64,000 nt of DNA from Bordetella sp. LUAb4. Its GTDB lineage: Bacteria > Pseudomonadota > Gammaproteobacteria > Burkholderiales > Burkholderiaceae_B. The translations under genes and the position numbers were made by a program. Where the stretch lies: NCBI RefSeq assembly GCF_021325795.1, contig NZ_JAHPZX010000013.1:29853-93852 (forward strand), written 5' to 3'. The notes under the pieces are model-generated. The model ran no database searches, was not told the origin of the DNA, and saw only the letters and a list, made by a program, of their open reading frames with translations. Shown piece by piece: positions 28,366 through 39,050 of the stretch (its first letter is position 1; each line of letters begins with the position of its first letter).

Positions 28366-31300
28366 ATGCACATCGCTCCGCTATCAGGAAATTCATTCGT
28401 CAACCCAGCCGTCGCCGCGGAATCCAAGGAAATTTCCGCTGGCGCCCTGCACGAAGCAGGCGCCATGCTGCAGACCTATATCGGCGATCCCGGCAACCCG
28501 CACTACGAGCGCCTTTTCTGTCGCAGCATCGCCATACTCCAGTGGATCGAGCAGCAGAATCAAACCGACCGCTACCCGAGGGATGCGGAGTGGCTGGCAG
28601 ACCGGCAGGACATGCTGCTCGATACACTCGATCTGCCCCCGGTCCGGGTACTGACAGGTAAGACACGAACGCCCAAGGACGCAAGAAACGGGACTGACCG
28701 TCTGGCGCAAGCATTGATGCCACTGTTCAACCAGGCCGCTTCGGGCGACGCGCTATCCGCCAGCGACGTGGTCCCGCTCATGCAGGGCATTGCCAAGTCG
28801 TACGCGCAAAGTGTGGACATGCAGGAGAGTGACGCCATCCTGCAAGGATTCCGGAATAGTTGCGAACCGTCGCGTTCCGCTGATGAGCGACTCGTGACCG
28901 ATCCGTCGATCTACGCGCGCAAAGCGTGGCTCGCGTTCTCGCCACCAAGCGAACAATTCTTTCGGATGAATCTTGATCAAGGCATGGCCAGTTTGGACGC
29001 GGCATTGGCCGAAGACAGCTCAACCGACGCGCTGGACTTCATATATTCCTTGGCTGAACATGAGGGCATCAAATGGCCCGATCCCACCCCGCGCGTCAGC
29101 AAGGAATTGGACAGGTACAGGGATGGATTCAAATCCAAGATCAGCGGACTAGGGTACAGATACAAGGACGATGCCGTCGAACCTTCGCAACGTCCAGAAC
29201 TCGCCGTGCTAAACCCGAAATTCGCGCAGGCAAGCCGTGTCCTCCACGAAGCACTGGGACTACCATTCGACGTCGCCGCTTTCACCGCAGAGTACGGTAT
29301 GGATTCGCCACGCGAATCAAGACTGAGACATCTGGAAAATCTGATACTCGAACTGACGAACGACCCCACGCTTGCCCACAGGTTCAGACGCCTGCGCGGC
29401 CAGTATGGCATGGCGGACTTCTGCGCATTCCTCGCGCGTGCTCAGCACGAACTCGCGCCATACCGCGAGAATCGCAAGGACCGCGAGCAGATAAAGACGG
29501 TTCAACTCAACTGCGATCCAGAACGGCTGAACGAAATGGCCGCGTGGCTATTGGAACTTTCCGACGACGAGGAACTGCGGACAAAAACCTTGAGGGAATA
29601 CCAGCGCCTGGCCACCAAGAAAAACAGGCACATCAATTCGTCATTCGCAGCGCTATACAGCACGCTGATGGAAGTCAGGACGACCAGGGATGCGTCCAAG
29701 GGCAAGTATGACCAGGACGTGCCCGGCCTGGCCAAACGCGCACTGCAAGATTTTTATATTCGGGAATACAAGTTGTCCCCCCTGGAGATAGACAAGAAGA
29801 GATGGTGGCCACGGGAGACCGGCACGAGCCTCACCAACACGCAAGGCGCGCAGGCTTTGCACAAACGGATGGCACCACCCGCGGCGATGCCTCTGCCCGC
29901 GAAACGACACAAACCCGACGCCGTAATGAGCGTCTTTGAAATGAAGAGCCTGGGGGACCGCGTCCGTTCAATGGACTTCGTCTTCAACTATCCGCCCATG
30001 CAGAAGACGCTACGTCACCTGGCGCACGCATCCTATGACGGATTGGAAGCTGAACTCGCGGCCCCTCGTCCGGCTTCTTCCGAAGAGGCGCAAGAGATGC
30101 CCGATCTCTCCGCCACGGCTACCGCTGCGGAGGAAGCTCGGCACAGGCAAAAACAGGAACTCGTTTCTCTCGCGACACCCGTGCTGTCCCGCCTCAAGGC
30201 CGTCCGGAGCTGGCTGGAAAATACCCTGCCGAAGGTGCAGCTATCCTGGTTGTTCGATGCCGCCGATGACGTCGCCAGGCAGGTGGCATCGCCAGGCAAC
30301 GATGCCTCAAGCCAACCGGCCGCGATAACTCAGAAAGCTTCGAGTTCCTCGATTTCCCCCTCGTCTTCCGCGCGATTGCAGGCATTTCTGCCGCCAGAGG
30401 CGTTCCTGCCACCAGCGGCATTTCCAACGCGCGCCGCCGGCACGATAGCCGCCACCCAGCCGGCCGCGCAACCCGCATGGACCGAGGAGGCCATCCGCGC
30501 GCAGTTCCAGCAATATGCCGGACAGCCTCACACGGAGTGGCAGCTCCAACGGTGCGTGCGGGTGCTCAGCGCCGCCGCCGCGATCCAGCGGCTCGACACG
30601 TCCGGGCGCCGCAACGGTGAAAGCGAGTTTCAAGAACAGCTGCAGGGCTTGCTCACACGGGGTCCCGGCAACACCCGAATAGAGAATCCGCTGATGACGC
30701 CGTTCGCGAGCCAGGCAGCGCGGGATCAAAAGTCTGGTCGGGAGGCACTGATCACAACGCTAGCGAGCAGGACGCTACATGATCAACAGCACGGTCAAGG
30801 CACATTCATTCCGAAATTCGTCAGCGCCATCCTCAAGGAAGCAAGGAAAGACAGCGGACTCACCGAGGCCTTGCTCACGACAACGATAAATCGCGTTGAA
30901 TCCGACATCGAAGAAGATGACAACCTGATTGAAGTCGCGTCGAAGTATGCCCTCTCTATTTGGGAAACGCTCGCCAGGGACGGACAGCGCAATCTGCACA
31001 TTGCGGCATCGGAATACGTCCGTGAACTGGAGCGCCGCCAAGCTGCCGATCCCGCGGATGTGGATTGGGGGGTCGAATTGCGGGAACTCGTGAATTTCGG
31101 TGGGTCATTGCCTGACCTCCCGGTAACGCTGATTGACGCGCTCGAATGCCATTACGTGGCCTTGGCGGCGCGTAAAGACGCCCCACGCCCCGCAAGTCAG
31201 AACATCGATGTTCTACGGGCGTTCACCCGTACGCAGGCGGAGTCGCGTAACCTGCGCGCAGCCATAAGCGATTTTCTTGGTATTTCATACCCGCACACCC

Positions 31301-32073
31301 CCGGATTGCTGACCGGCATAGCCAAACTCGAAGCCAGGTTGATGCAATGGAATGACGGGCACGTCGATGTAAGGCCACGTGCATGGCGCGCCTCGACAAA
31401 TGAGAGCGGCGCCGCCGCCTTTGCGGATCTGCTGCGCAATCTCAGGCAGGAACTGGTGTTCAGATCCGACTTGAACCACATCGTGCCAGACACACTGGCA
31501 GCGCTAGGGACCGACGAAAACCTGCGGAAACAAGCGATGGAAATCACGGGCCAGGCTGGAGACGACGTTTACGACCGGCCTGTCCGCGTCCTGGTTCAGC
31601 TCATCGAAGCACTCACACTGCACCAAGCCACGGCGGGGAACTACGATGGAAAATTGGACAACCTGCTCAAGGTCGAGCGCGCCACCTTCGAGCTGCAAAA
31701 GTGGGAGGAAATGGAAAACCATAGACGTGAGGCTATCTGGTCTGGCGCTCGCGACGCGTCTTCCAAGTACTTCAAAAACGGGTACCGTCCCTCGCGGTTA
31801 CATCACGCGCGTAAAGAATCTGAGCTGCTGACGATCAGAACTCCCGATATATCGACCAACGAGCAGGAAATGGAACGGCTGGCCACCGCCGTCCATAAGC
31901 TGATGCCTTCAGCGTTCCCGAGCTTCCTGCACCGCGAACACTCGCCACTGCAAGCAGTGCTGGACCGCCTCGACCCGCCGGCCCTGGCCGCGGCGACGGG
32001 CGAGCTGAATAGGCTGGCGCTGAACCCCTCGTCCGCGGCCGATGTAGTGGAGAGCCAAACGCCGCTGCGTTAA
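28366..32073 (+). CDS. Large unknown protein, candidate type III effector
   Basis: A 1235-residue, mostly helical, hydrophilic protein with no signal peptide or membrane segment. I do not recognise a domain. A Ser/Pro/Ala-rich linker (about residues 660-725, with SSSSISPSSSAR and FLPPEAFLPPAAF) divides an N-terminal part from a C-terminal part. The first residues (MHIAPLSGNSFVNPAVAA) are Ser/Asn/Ala-rich, as in type III secretion signals. The promoter box at 28302-28330 places the start at 28366; an in-frame GTG at 28294 lies upstream of the box. Base composition is visibly more AT-rich than the genes on either side, suggesting acquisition. The effector role rests on the promoter, length and composition only. 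Confidence 0.6.
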   Translation: MHIAPLSGNSFVNPAVAAESKEISAGALHEAGAMLQTYIGDPGNPHYERLFCRSIAILQWIEQQNQTDRYPRDAEWLADRQDMLLDTLDLPPVRVLTGKTRTPKDARNGTDRLAQALMPLFNQAASGDALSASDVVPLMQGIAKSYAQSVDMQESDAILQGFRNSCEPSRSADERLVTDPSIYARKAWLAFSPPSEQFFRMNLDQGMASLDAALAEDSSTDALDFIYSLAEHEGIKWPDPTPRVSKELDRYRDGFKSKISGLGYRYKDDAVEPSQRPELAVLNPKFAQASRVLHEALGLPFDVAAFTAEYGMDSPRESRLRHLENLILELTNDPTLAHRFRRLRGQYGMADFCAFLARAQHELAPYRENRKDREQIKTVQLNCDPERLNEMAAWLLELSDDEELRTKTLREYQRLATKKNRHINSSFAALYSTLMEVRTTRDASKGKYDQDVPGLAKRALQDFYIREYKLSPLEIDKKRWWPRETGTSLTNTQGAQALHKRMAPPAAMPLPAKRHKPDAVMSVFEMKSLGDRVRSMDFVFNYPPMQKTLRHLAHASYDGLEAELAAPRPASSEEAQEMPDLSATATAAEEARHRQKQELVSLATPVLSRLKAVRSWLENTLPKVQLSWLFDAADDVARQVASPGNDASSQPAAITQKASSSSISPSSSARLQAFLPPEAFLPPAAFPTRAAGTIAATQPAAQPAWTEEAIRAQFQQYAGQPHTEWQLQRCVRVLSAAAAIQRLDTSGRRNGESEFQEQLQGLLTRGPGNTRIENPLMTPFASQAARDQKSGREALITTLASRTLHDQQHGQGTFIPKFVSAILKEARKDSGLTEALLTTTINRVESDIEEDDNLIEVASKYALSIWETLARDGQRNLHIAASEYVRELERRQAADPADVDWGVELRELVNFGGSLPDLPVTLIDALECHYVALAARKDAPRPASQNIDVLRAFTRTQAESRNLRAAISDFLGISYPHTPGLLTGIAKLEARLMQWNDGHVDVRPRAWRASTNESGAAAFADLLRNLRQELVFRSDLNHIVPDTLAALGTDENLRKQAMEITGQAGDDVYDRPVRVLVQLIEALTLHQATAGNYDGKLDNLLKVERATFELQKWEEMENHRREAIWSGARDASSKYFKNGYRPSRLHHARKESELLTIRTPDISTNEQEMERLATAVHKLMPSAFPSFLHREHSPLQAVLDRLDPPALAAATGELNRLALNPSSAADVVESQTPLR

Positions 32074-32270
32074 TTTTCCGTAACTACTTCGATCGATGAA
32101 ACTCATGTAAGCGATTCTCGGGCGGTGTACGTATGCGCCACAACGCTTGTATAAATAAGCCCGTTCGTCCTGATCATCGACGGCGACGGTCGCACTGGCG
32201 AGCGTTGACATCACGCTGGTCGTATGACGACTTGTCCCGAGAATCCAGCCTGCATCGAGAAACTTCATCC

Positions 32271-33929
32271 ATGAGCTATGCCAAAGGCGCTACAGACGTC
32301 CCCCTCATCGAGCAAACCATCGGCGATTTTTTCGACGACATGGTCGAGCGGCAACCCGACCGCGAAGCCCTCGTCAGCCGCCACGAAGGCCGACGCTTCA
32401 CCTATCGCCAGCTGCAGGCCGAATCGAACAGGCTGGCCAGCGCATTACTGAACCTTGGCCTGGCCCCCGGCGACCGGGTCGGTATCTGGTCTCACAACAA
32501 CGTGGCCTGGGTGCTGACACAGATCGCCACCGCCAAGGCGGGACTGATACTCGTCAACATAAATCCGGCCTACCGCACGTCCGAACTGGAATATGCCCTG
32601 AACAAGGCGGGCTGCAAGGCGCTGCTGACGATGCCGAAGTTCAAGACCAGCGACTACCTTGGCATGCTGCGCGAGTTGGGCGCCAAGCGCCTGCCGCAAC
32701 TGCAACACACCTTCTGGATCGACGACCTGGCTGCCGCGGACGTGGGGGACGCGGGCGTGCCGCGCTTCAGCCGCTTGCTCGCCAGCGGCGACGCCGCGGA
32801 CCCGCGCGTAGCGCAAGTGCAGAAGCGCCTGAAGGTGACCGACCCGATCAATATCCAGTTCACCAGCGGAACCACCGGCTTTCCTAAAGGCGCCACGCTC
32901 ACGCACCGCAACATCCTCAACAACGGCTTCTTCGTCGGCGAGTGCATGAAGCTCTCGCCGGCCGACAGGCTGTGCATTCCCGTGCCGCTCTATCACTGCT
33001 TCGGCATGGTGCTGGGCAACATGGCCTGCCTCACGCACGGCTCGGCCATTGTCTATCCAAATGATGGTTTCGATCCCCTCACCGTGCTCGAAACGGTACA
33101 GGCCGAAAAATGCACCGGCCTGCATGGCGTGCCGACGATGTTCATTGCCGAACTCGATCATCCGCGCTTCCAGGAGTTCGATCTCTCGACGCTGCGCACC
33201 GGCATCATGGCCGGCTCGCCCTGCCCTACCGAAGTGATGAAGCGCGTCGTCGAACAAATGCATCTGAGCGATATCACCATCGCCTACGGCATGACCGAAA
33301 CCAGTCCGGTAAGCTGCCAGAGCAGCGTCGTCACGCCGCTGGACAAGCGAGTGTCCACCGTGGGCACGGTACAGCCGCACCTGGAAGTGAAGATCATCGA
33401 CCCCGGCACCGGCACGATCGTCCCGGCCGGCCAGTCGGGCGAGCTCTGCACGCGCGGCTACTCGGTGATGCACGGCTACTGGGAAGACGCGCCCAAGACA
33501 CGCGAGGTCATCGACGCCGAACAGTGGATGCACACGGGCGACCTCGCCACCATGGATGCCGAGGGCTATGTCAAGATCGTCGGCCGTATCAAGGATCTGG
33601 TGATCCGTGGCGGTGAAAACATCTCTCCGCGCGAGATCGAGGAATTCCTGTATCGCCATCCGAAGGTTCGGGACGTGCAGGTCGTAGGTGTGCCCGACCA
33701 GAAATATGGTGAGGAACTGTGCGCCTGGATCATCGCCAAGCCGGGCCAGATCGCCACCGACACCGAGATCCGCGACTTCTGCAAAGGCCAGATCGCCCAC
33801 TACAAGGTGCCCAGGTACATCCAGTTCGTCGCCGAGTTTCCCATGACGGTGACTGGAAAAATCCAGAAGTTCAAGATCCGCGATGCCATGAAAGCGCAGC
33901 TGGGGCTGAATGAAGCGGATACCGCCTGA
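32271..33929 (+). CDS. Acyl-CoA synthetase (AMP-forming), ACSF2-like
   Basis: Activates a fatty or other carboxylic acid to its CoA thioester via an acyl-AMP. The 552-residue protein has the AMP-binding motif [16 protein letters not shown], the YGMTETSP motif, [10 protein letters not shown] and the C-terminal lysine region [11 protein letters not shown]. It resembles ACSF2/FadD-like ligases; the exact substrate cannot be read. The start MSYAKG replaces a longer frame with a non-coding-like head. Confidence 0.9.
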   Translation: MSYAKGATDVPLIEQTIGDFFDDMVERQPDREALVSRHEGRRFTYRQLQAESNRLASALLNLGLAPGDRVGIWSHNNVAWVLTQIATAKAGLILVNINPAYRTSELEYALNKAGCKALLTMPKFKTSDYLGMLRELGAKRLPQLQHTFWIDDLAAADVGDAGVPRFSRLLASGDAADPRVAQVQKRLKVTDPINIQFTSGTTGFPKGATLTHRNILNNGFFVGECMKLSPADRLCIPVPLYHCFGMVLGNMACLTHGSAIVYPNDGFDPLTVLETVQAEKCTGLHGVPTMFIAELDHPRFQEFDLSTLRTGIMAGSPCPTEVMKRVVEQMHLSDITIAYGMTETSPVSCQSSVVTPLDKRVSTVGTVQPHLEVKIIDPGTGTIVPAGQSGELCTRGYSVMHGYWEDAPKTREVIDAEQWMHTGDLATMDAEGYVKIVGRIKDLVIRGGENISPREIEEFLYRHPKVRDVQVVGVPDQKYGEELCAWIIAKPGQIATDTEIRDFCKGQIAHYKVPRYIQFVAEFPMTVTGKIQKFKIRDAMKAQLGLNEADTA

Positions 33930-33942
33930 GCTTGCGTACGCT

Positions 33943-33978
33943 AAAAAACAAAGCGGGCCGCGAATTTCGCGGCCCGCT
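33943..33978 (-). terminator. Rho-independent terminator of the alaC-hom-thrC operon
   Basis: A 12-bp GC-rich stem (33952-33978, arms AGCGGGCCGCGA / TCGCGGCCCGCT, loop of 3) is followed on the reverse strand by TTTGTTTTTTAG. It lies just after the thrC stop. Confidence 0.93.
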
Positions 33979-33987
33979 AGTGGCGAA

Positions 33988-35397
33988 TTACAGCGCCGCG
34001 TGCTCCCGCACATAACGCCGCACGGCCTCGGCATCGTTGTCCATGACTTCAAACCGCTGCGGCAGCGACTCCAGGCCCGCCAGCGCTGCCGGCGGCGGCG
34101 CCGGGCGGCCCAGGGCTTCCTGGATGGTGTCGGAGAACTTCGCCGGCAAGGCGGTTTCCAATACCAGCATGGGAATGCCAGGCTCCACGAACTCCCGCGC
34201 CACCTTCACCCCATCGGCAGTGTGCGGATCGATCAGCACGCCGCACGCGTCGTACGTCGCACGGATGGTCGCCAGGCGGTCGGCATGCGAACTGGCGCCG
34301 GCCACGAAGCCGTAGTTCTCGCCGAACTCGCCCAACTGGCCCGACAGGTCGAAATAACCGTCCTTGGCCAATTGCGTCCACAGGGCTTTCACCCGCGCGC
34401 CATCGGCACCGACCAGATCAAAGATGAAGCGCTCGAAATTCGATGCGCGCGAAATATCCATCGACGGGCTGGACGTAGCGTGGGTCTGCTGCGCCGAACG
34501 CGGCCGGTACATCCCCGTGCGGAAGAATTCTTCCAGCACGTTGTTCTCGTTGGTGGCCAACACCAGGCGACGGATCGGCAGGCCCATGCGGCGCGCGATA
34601 TGGCCCGCCAGGATATTGCCGAAATTGCCCGACGGCACCGCGAACGACACCTGCTGGTCCGCCTTGGTCGTGGCACGCAGCCAGCCATGCACGTAGTACA
34701 CGATCTGTGCGGCGATACGCCCCCAGTTGATCGAGTTGACCGCGCCCAGATGGCAATCAGCCTTGAATTGCAGATCGCCGGCCAGCGCCTTGACGATGTC
34801 CTGGCAATCATCGAACACACCGCGCACGGCGATGTTGTGGATGTTGGCGTCCTGCAGCGAATACATCTGCGCGCGCTGAAAGGAACTCATGCGGCCATGC
34901 GGCGACAGCATGAACACCGACACGCCCTTTTTGCCGCGCAGCGCATATTCCGCCGCCGAACCGGTGTCGCCCGAGGTCGCGCCCAGGATGTTGAGCGTGG
35001 TGCCCCGCTTGGTCAGCACGTATTCGAAGGCCTGGCCCAGGAACTGCATGGCCATGTCCTTGAACGCCAGCGTCGGACCTTCCGACAGCCCCAGCAGGCT
35101 CAGCTTGTCGTCCAGCGGACGCAGCGGCACGATGTCCTCGCTGCCGAAGATGGCCGGCGTGTAGGCGGCGTGCGTCAGGCGGCGCAGGTCAGCGGCGGGA
35201 ATGTCGGTGATGAACAGCGACAGCACCTCGAACGCCAGCTCGGCATAAGGCAGCGCGCGCCAGGCTTCCAGTTGCGCGGCCGTCAGCTTGGGCAGCGTCT
35301 GCGGTACCGCCAGGCCGCCGTCCGGCGCCAGGCCTTCGAGCAGGATGTCGGAGAATGGCAGCGGCGCCATGCCGCCACGGGTGGATACGTAGTTCAT
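33988..35397 (-). CDS. thrC: Threonine synthase
   Basis: Converts O-phosphohomoserine to threonine with PLP. The 469-residue protein has the N-terminal [29 protein letters not shown] signature, LSEGPTLAFKDMAMQF with the PLP lysine, and ATSGDTGSAAEYA. It overlaps hom by four bases. Confidence 0.95.
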   Translation of the reverse strand: MNYVSTRGGMAPLPFSDILLEGLAPDGGLAVPQTLPKLTAAQLEAWRALPYAELAFEVLSLFITDIPAADLRRLTHAAYTPAIFGSEDIVPLRPLDDKLSLLGLSEGPTLAFKDMAMQFLGQAFEYVLTKRGTTLNILGATSGDTGSAAEYALRGKKGVSVFMLSPHGRMSSFQRAQMYSLQDANIHNIAVRGVFDDCQDIVKALAGDLQFKADCHLGAVNSINWGRIAAQIVYYVHGWLRATTKADQQVSFAVPSGNFGNILAGHIARRMGLPIRRLVLATNENNVLEEFFRTGMYRPRSAQQTHATSSPSMDISRASNFERFIFDLVGADGARVKALWTQLAKDGYFDLSGQLGEFGENYGFVAGASSHADRLATIRATYDACGVLIDPHTADGVKVAREFVEPGIPMLVLETALPAKFSDTIQEALGRPAPPPAALAGLESLPQRFEVMDNDAEAVRRYVREHAAL

Positions 35398-36698
35398 GCC
35401 AGACTCTCCATGCGGATGCGCGTTACCTTGGAACGCACGAAAGCCATGGCCTCGATCCGGGCGATGGCTTGATTGACGTCGCCTTCCACCGCTTCATGCG
35501 TGAGGAAGATGATGTCGGCGCCGCCGATGATCGAAGGCTGCTGGATCATGGAGCCGATGGAAATCGAACCCTCGGCCAGGATGCGGGCGATGTCCGCCAG
35601 CACGCCGGGCTGATCGTCCACCCGCAGGCGCAGGTAGTAGGAGGTCGACACCTGCTCGATCGGCAGGATGGGCGTGTCCGACATGGCATCCGGCTGGAAG
35701 GCCAGGTGCGGCACGCGGTTGCCCGGATCGGCGGTATGCAGGCGCGTCACGTCGACCAGATCGGCCACCACGGCCGAAGCGGTGGGTTCTTCGCCCGCGC
35801 CCTGGCCGTAATACAGCGTGGGGCCGACGGCGTCGCCGCGCACCAGCACCGCATTCATGGGGCCTTCCACATTGGCCAGCAGGCGCGTGCTGGGCACCAG
35901 CGCCGGATGCACGCGCAGCTCGATGCCTTCAGGACGGCGCCGCGTGATGCCCAGCAGCTTGATGCGATAGCCCAGGCGTTCGGCATGGGCAATGTCTTCC
36001 TGCGCCAGTTGCGAGATGCCTTCGATATAAGCCTTGTCGAACTGCACCGGCACGCCGAAAGCCAGCGAGGCCAGCAGGGTCAGCTTGTGCGCGGCATCCA
36101 CGCCTTCCACGTCGAAGGTGGGATCGGCTTCGGCATAGCCCAGGCGCTGCGCCTCGGCCAGCACCTCGGCGAACGGCAACCCGCGGCTGCGCATTTCCGA
36201 CAGGATGAAATTGGTGGTGCCGTTGATGATGCCGGCCACCCACTGGATGCGATTGGCGGTCAGCCCTTCGCGGATCGCCTTGATGATGGGAATGCCGCCG
36301 GCCACGGCGGCCTCGAAAGCCACCATCACACCCCGCTCGGAAGCGGCGGCGAAGATTTCATTGCCGTGCTTGGCCAGCAAAGCCTTGTTGGCGGTGACTA
36401 CGTGCTTGCCTTGCGCGATGGCCTCCAGGACCAGTTCGCGCGCCAGCGTATCGCCGCCGATCAGCTCGACCACGATATCGATGCTGGGGTCGCGCACGAC
36501 GTCCAGGGGGTTGGTGGTGATCGTCGCGCCACCGCCCACGCGGCTGGCCGCCTTGATCGTATCGCGCACGGCGATATGGGTGACTTCGATGCGGCGGCCC
36601 GCGCGGCGCGCGATTTCTTCCGCGTTGCGCGACAGCACCGTCCAGGTACCGCCACCTACCACTCCAAGGCCCAGCAGGCCTACCTTCATGGGATTCAT
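35394..36698 (-). CDS. hom: Homoserine dehydrogenase
   Basis: NAD(P)-dependent reduction of aspartate semialdehyde to homoserine. The 434-residue protein has [13 protein letters not shown] (Rossmann), [12 protein letters not shown], the catalytic [13 protein letters not shown] region and a C-terminal ACT domain (about 353-430). The ATGs at 36698 and 36689 are both possible; the first overlaps the alaC stop. Confidence 0.95.
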   Translation of the reverse strand: MNPMKVGLLGLGVVGGGTWTVLSRNAEEIARRAGRRIEVTHIAVRDTIKAASRVGGGATITTNPLDVVRDPSIDIVVELIGGDTLARELVLEAIAQGKHVVTANKALLAKHGNEIFAAASERGVMVAFEAAVAGGIPIIKAIREGLTANRIQWVAGIINGTTNFILSEMRSRGLPFAEVLAEAQRLGYAEADPTFDVEGVDAAHKLTLLASLAFGVPVQFDKAYIEGISQLAQEDIAHAERLGYRIKLLGITRRRPEGIELRVHPALVPSTRLLANVEGPMNAVLVRGDAVGPTLYYGQGAGEEPTASAVVADLVDVTRLHTADPGNRVPHLAFQPDAMSDTPILPIEQVSTSYYLRLRVDDQPGVLADIARILAEGSISIGSMIQQPSIIGGADIIFLTHEAVEGDVNQAIARIEAMAFVRSKVTRIRMESLA

Positions 36699-37882
36699 TT
36701 CAGCAATCCGTCCTTGCGGAACATTTCTTTAATGCCGCGCACGGCCTGACGCGTGCGTTGCTCGTTTTCGATCAGGGCGAAGCGGACGTACTCGTCGCCG
36801 TATTCGCCGAAACCTATGCCAGGTGACACCGCCACCTTGGCGTCGGCCAGCACCCGCTTGGAAAATTCCAGCGAGCCCATGGCCCGGTAGGGCTCGGGAA
36901 TCCGCGCCCATATATACATGGAGGCTTTTGGAATCTCCACGTCCCAGCCGGCTTCGTGCAGGCCTTTAGCCAGCACATCGCGGCGGCTGCGATATTGTTC
37001 GACCACTTCGTCGACACAGTCCTGCGGCCCTTCCAGCGCGGCAATGGACGCCACCTGGATGGGCGTGAACGTGCCGTAGTCGTGATAACTCTTGATGCGC
37101 GCCAGCGCATGCACCAGTTCGCGATTGCCCACCATGAAGCCGATACGCCAGCCGGCCATGTTGTAGCTCTTGCTCATGGTGAAGAACTCCACCGCCACGT
37201 CGCGCGCGCCGGGCACCTGCATGATGGACGGCGCCACATAGCCGTCGAAGCAGATATCCGCGTACGCCAGGTCGTGCACCACCAGGATGTCATGTTCTTT
37301 GGCCAGCGCCACCACGCGCTCGAAAAAAGCCAGATCGACGCACTGCGCGGTGGGGTTGCTGGGGAAACCCAGCACCATCATCTTGGGCTTGGGTATGGAT
37401 TCGCGCACCGCGCGTTCCAATTCCTCGAAAAAATCCACGCCCGGCGTCATGCGCACCGAACGGATATTGGCGCCGGCGATCACCGCGCCATAAATATGGA
37501 TGGGATAGCTGGGATTGGGCACCAGCACGGTATCGCCCTGGTCCAACGTGGCCAGCATCAAGTGAGCCAGGCCTTCCTTGGACCCGATGGTGACGATGGC
37601 TTCCGCATCCGGATCGATATCCACCGCGTAGCGGCGCTGATACCAGGTCGAAATGGCCTTGCGCAGACGGGGAATACCCTTCGATACCGAATAGCCATGG
37701 GTATCGGGCCGGGTGGCGGCCTCGACCAGCTTGTCGACGATATGGCCCGGCGTGGCGCCGTCCGGGTTGCCCATGGACATGTCGATGATGTCCTCGCCCC
37801 GGCGCCGCGCCGCCATTTTCAGCTCGCCCGTAATATTGAATACGTACGGCGGCAGGCGCTCGATGCGCGAGAACTTCCTCAT
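36695..37882 (-). CDS. alaC: Alanine transaminase AlaC-type aminotransferase
   Basis: A class I/II PLP aminotransferase of 395 residues. [49 protein letters not shown] and the PLP lysine in [10 protein letters not shown] are in order. It is the first gene of alaC-hom-thrC, as in other Burkholderiales. Confidence 0.93.
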   Translation of the reverse strand: MRKFSRIERLPPYVFNITGELKMAARRRGEDIIDMSMGNPDGATPGHIVDKLVEAATRPDTHGYSVSKGIPRLRKAISTWYQRRYAVDIDPDAEAIVTIGSKEGLAHLMLATLDQGDTVLVPNPSYPIHIYGAVIAGANIRSVRMTPGVDFFEELERAVRESIPKPKMMVLGFPSNPTAQCVDLAFFERVVALAKEHDILVVHDLAYADICFDGYVAPSIMQVPGARDVAVEFFTMSKSYNMAGWRIGFMVGNRELVHALARIKSYHDYGTFTPIQVASIAALEGPQDCVDEVVEQYRSRRDVLAKGLHEAGWDVEIPKASMYIWARIPEPYRAMGSLEFSKRVLADAKVAVSPGIGFGEYGDEYVRFALIENEQRTRQAVRGIKEMFRKDGLLK

Positions 37883-38073
37883 GACGCGAATCCTTGGGGC
37901 AGGCAGGGGAATTAGGGGGGAATTAAGGCGGAACCCGATAATCTAGCCTAACGCGGCCCCCTGGGCAAATTGAGCGAAAATGAACCGTTCCCCCGTGCTT
38001 TCCCCTGTATATCCCGCGCAACATGCCGCCATCGCGATGCGCTATCATCCATCCAACAAGCCGGAGCCATTTA

Positions 38074-38532
38074 TTGAAGCTGCATACTGATCCTGCGTCG
38101 GCTGCCTTGAATACAGTCACCGCCTATGGCGATGACTATATCGAAGTCAACCAGGTACGCTTTTCCCACGCGGTCGCCTTCGGCCCCGAAGGTCCGGTCG
38201 CCCACTGGCCGGTCGCATCGCCAGACCAGATCACCCCTGAACTCTTGCGCCAGGCCGCCGGATTGCCGGAAGCGGTGCGCGACCCCTTGGCCTTTCTGGA
38301 CGAAGCCGAGGGCGCCCCGGCGCCCCTGCCGCCCAATGCCCCCGAGGTCCTGCTCATCGGCACCGGCGCGCGACAGAAATTTCTGTCGCCCGAGGTATTG
38401 CGGCCGTTATTGAAGGCCGGCATCGGCATCGAGGTGATGGATACCCAGGCGGCCGCCCGAACTTACAACATCCTGATGTCAGAAGGCCGACGCGTGGTCG
38501 TGGCCCTGATTCCCCAAGGAGTACCGACCTGA
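38074..38532 (+). CDS. Mth938-like domain protein
   Basis: A 152-residue protein with a single Mth938/DUF498 domain (EVNQVRFSHAVAFG, EVLLIGTGARQKFLSPE, GIGIEVMDTQAAARTYNIL). Its function is not established. The start is read as TTG because it follows CCGGAGCC at the proper distance and gives the usual KLHTDP opening. Its stop overlaps the next start by one base. Confidence 0.85.
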   Translation: MKLHTDPASAALNTVTAYGDDYIEVNQVRFSHAVAFGPEGPVAHWPVASPDQITPELLRQAAGLPEAVRDPLAFLDEAEGAPAPLPPNAPEVLLIGTGARQKFLSPEVLRPLLKAGIGIEVMDTQAAARTYNILMSEGRRVVVALIPQGVPT

Positions 38533-38996
38533 TGAAGCCTATCATCGGCAAACCCGCGCCGCTTTTCAATGCCGTCAGCACCATCGGGCCCATCAGCCTG
38601 GAAGAGTGCCGCGGACGCGCCGTGGTGCTTTATTTCTATCCCAAGGACAACACGCCGGGCTGCACCACCGAAAGCCAGGACTTCCGCGACATGCACGCCG
38701 ACTTCCTGGCCGCCAGCTGTATCGTGCTGGGCATTTCGCGCGACTCCCTGAAGTCGCACGAGAATTTCTGCGCCAAGTACGAGCTGCCCTTCCCCCTCAT
38801 CACCGATGCCGACGAAACCGTCTGCGGCCTGTTCGACGTCATCAAACAGAAAAATATGTATGGCAAACAGGTGCGCGGTATCGAACGCAGCACCTTTCTT
38901 ATCGATGCCTACGGTTTGCTGGTCCAGGAGTGGCGCGGCGTAAAGGTGCCGGGCCATGCCAAGGAAGTTCTGCAAGCCGCCAAAAGCATAGGTTGA
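38532..38996 (+). CDS. bcp: Thioredoxin-dependent peroxiredoxin, BCP family
   Basis: Reduces peroxides. A 154-residue Bcp/PrxQ protein with FYPKDNTPGCTTESQDFRD (peroxidatic Cys; the second Cys is not 5 residues later as in E. coli Bcp), and RSTFLIDAYG. Confidence 0.93.
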   Translation: MKPIIGKPAPLFNAVSTIGPISLEECRGRAVVLYFYPKDNTPGCTTESQDFRDMHADFLAASCIVLGISRDSLKSHENFCAKYELPFPLITDADETVCGLFDVIKQKNMYGKQVRGIERSTFLIDAYGLLVQEWRGVKVPGHAKEVLQAAKSIG

Positions 38997-39050
38997 TTTG
39001 TTGCCGGCGCGTCTGATCACGCGCTGACTACCCACAGGAGAGTGACGCTT

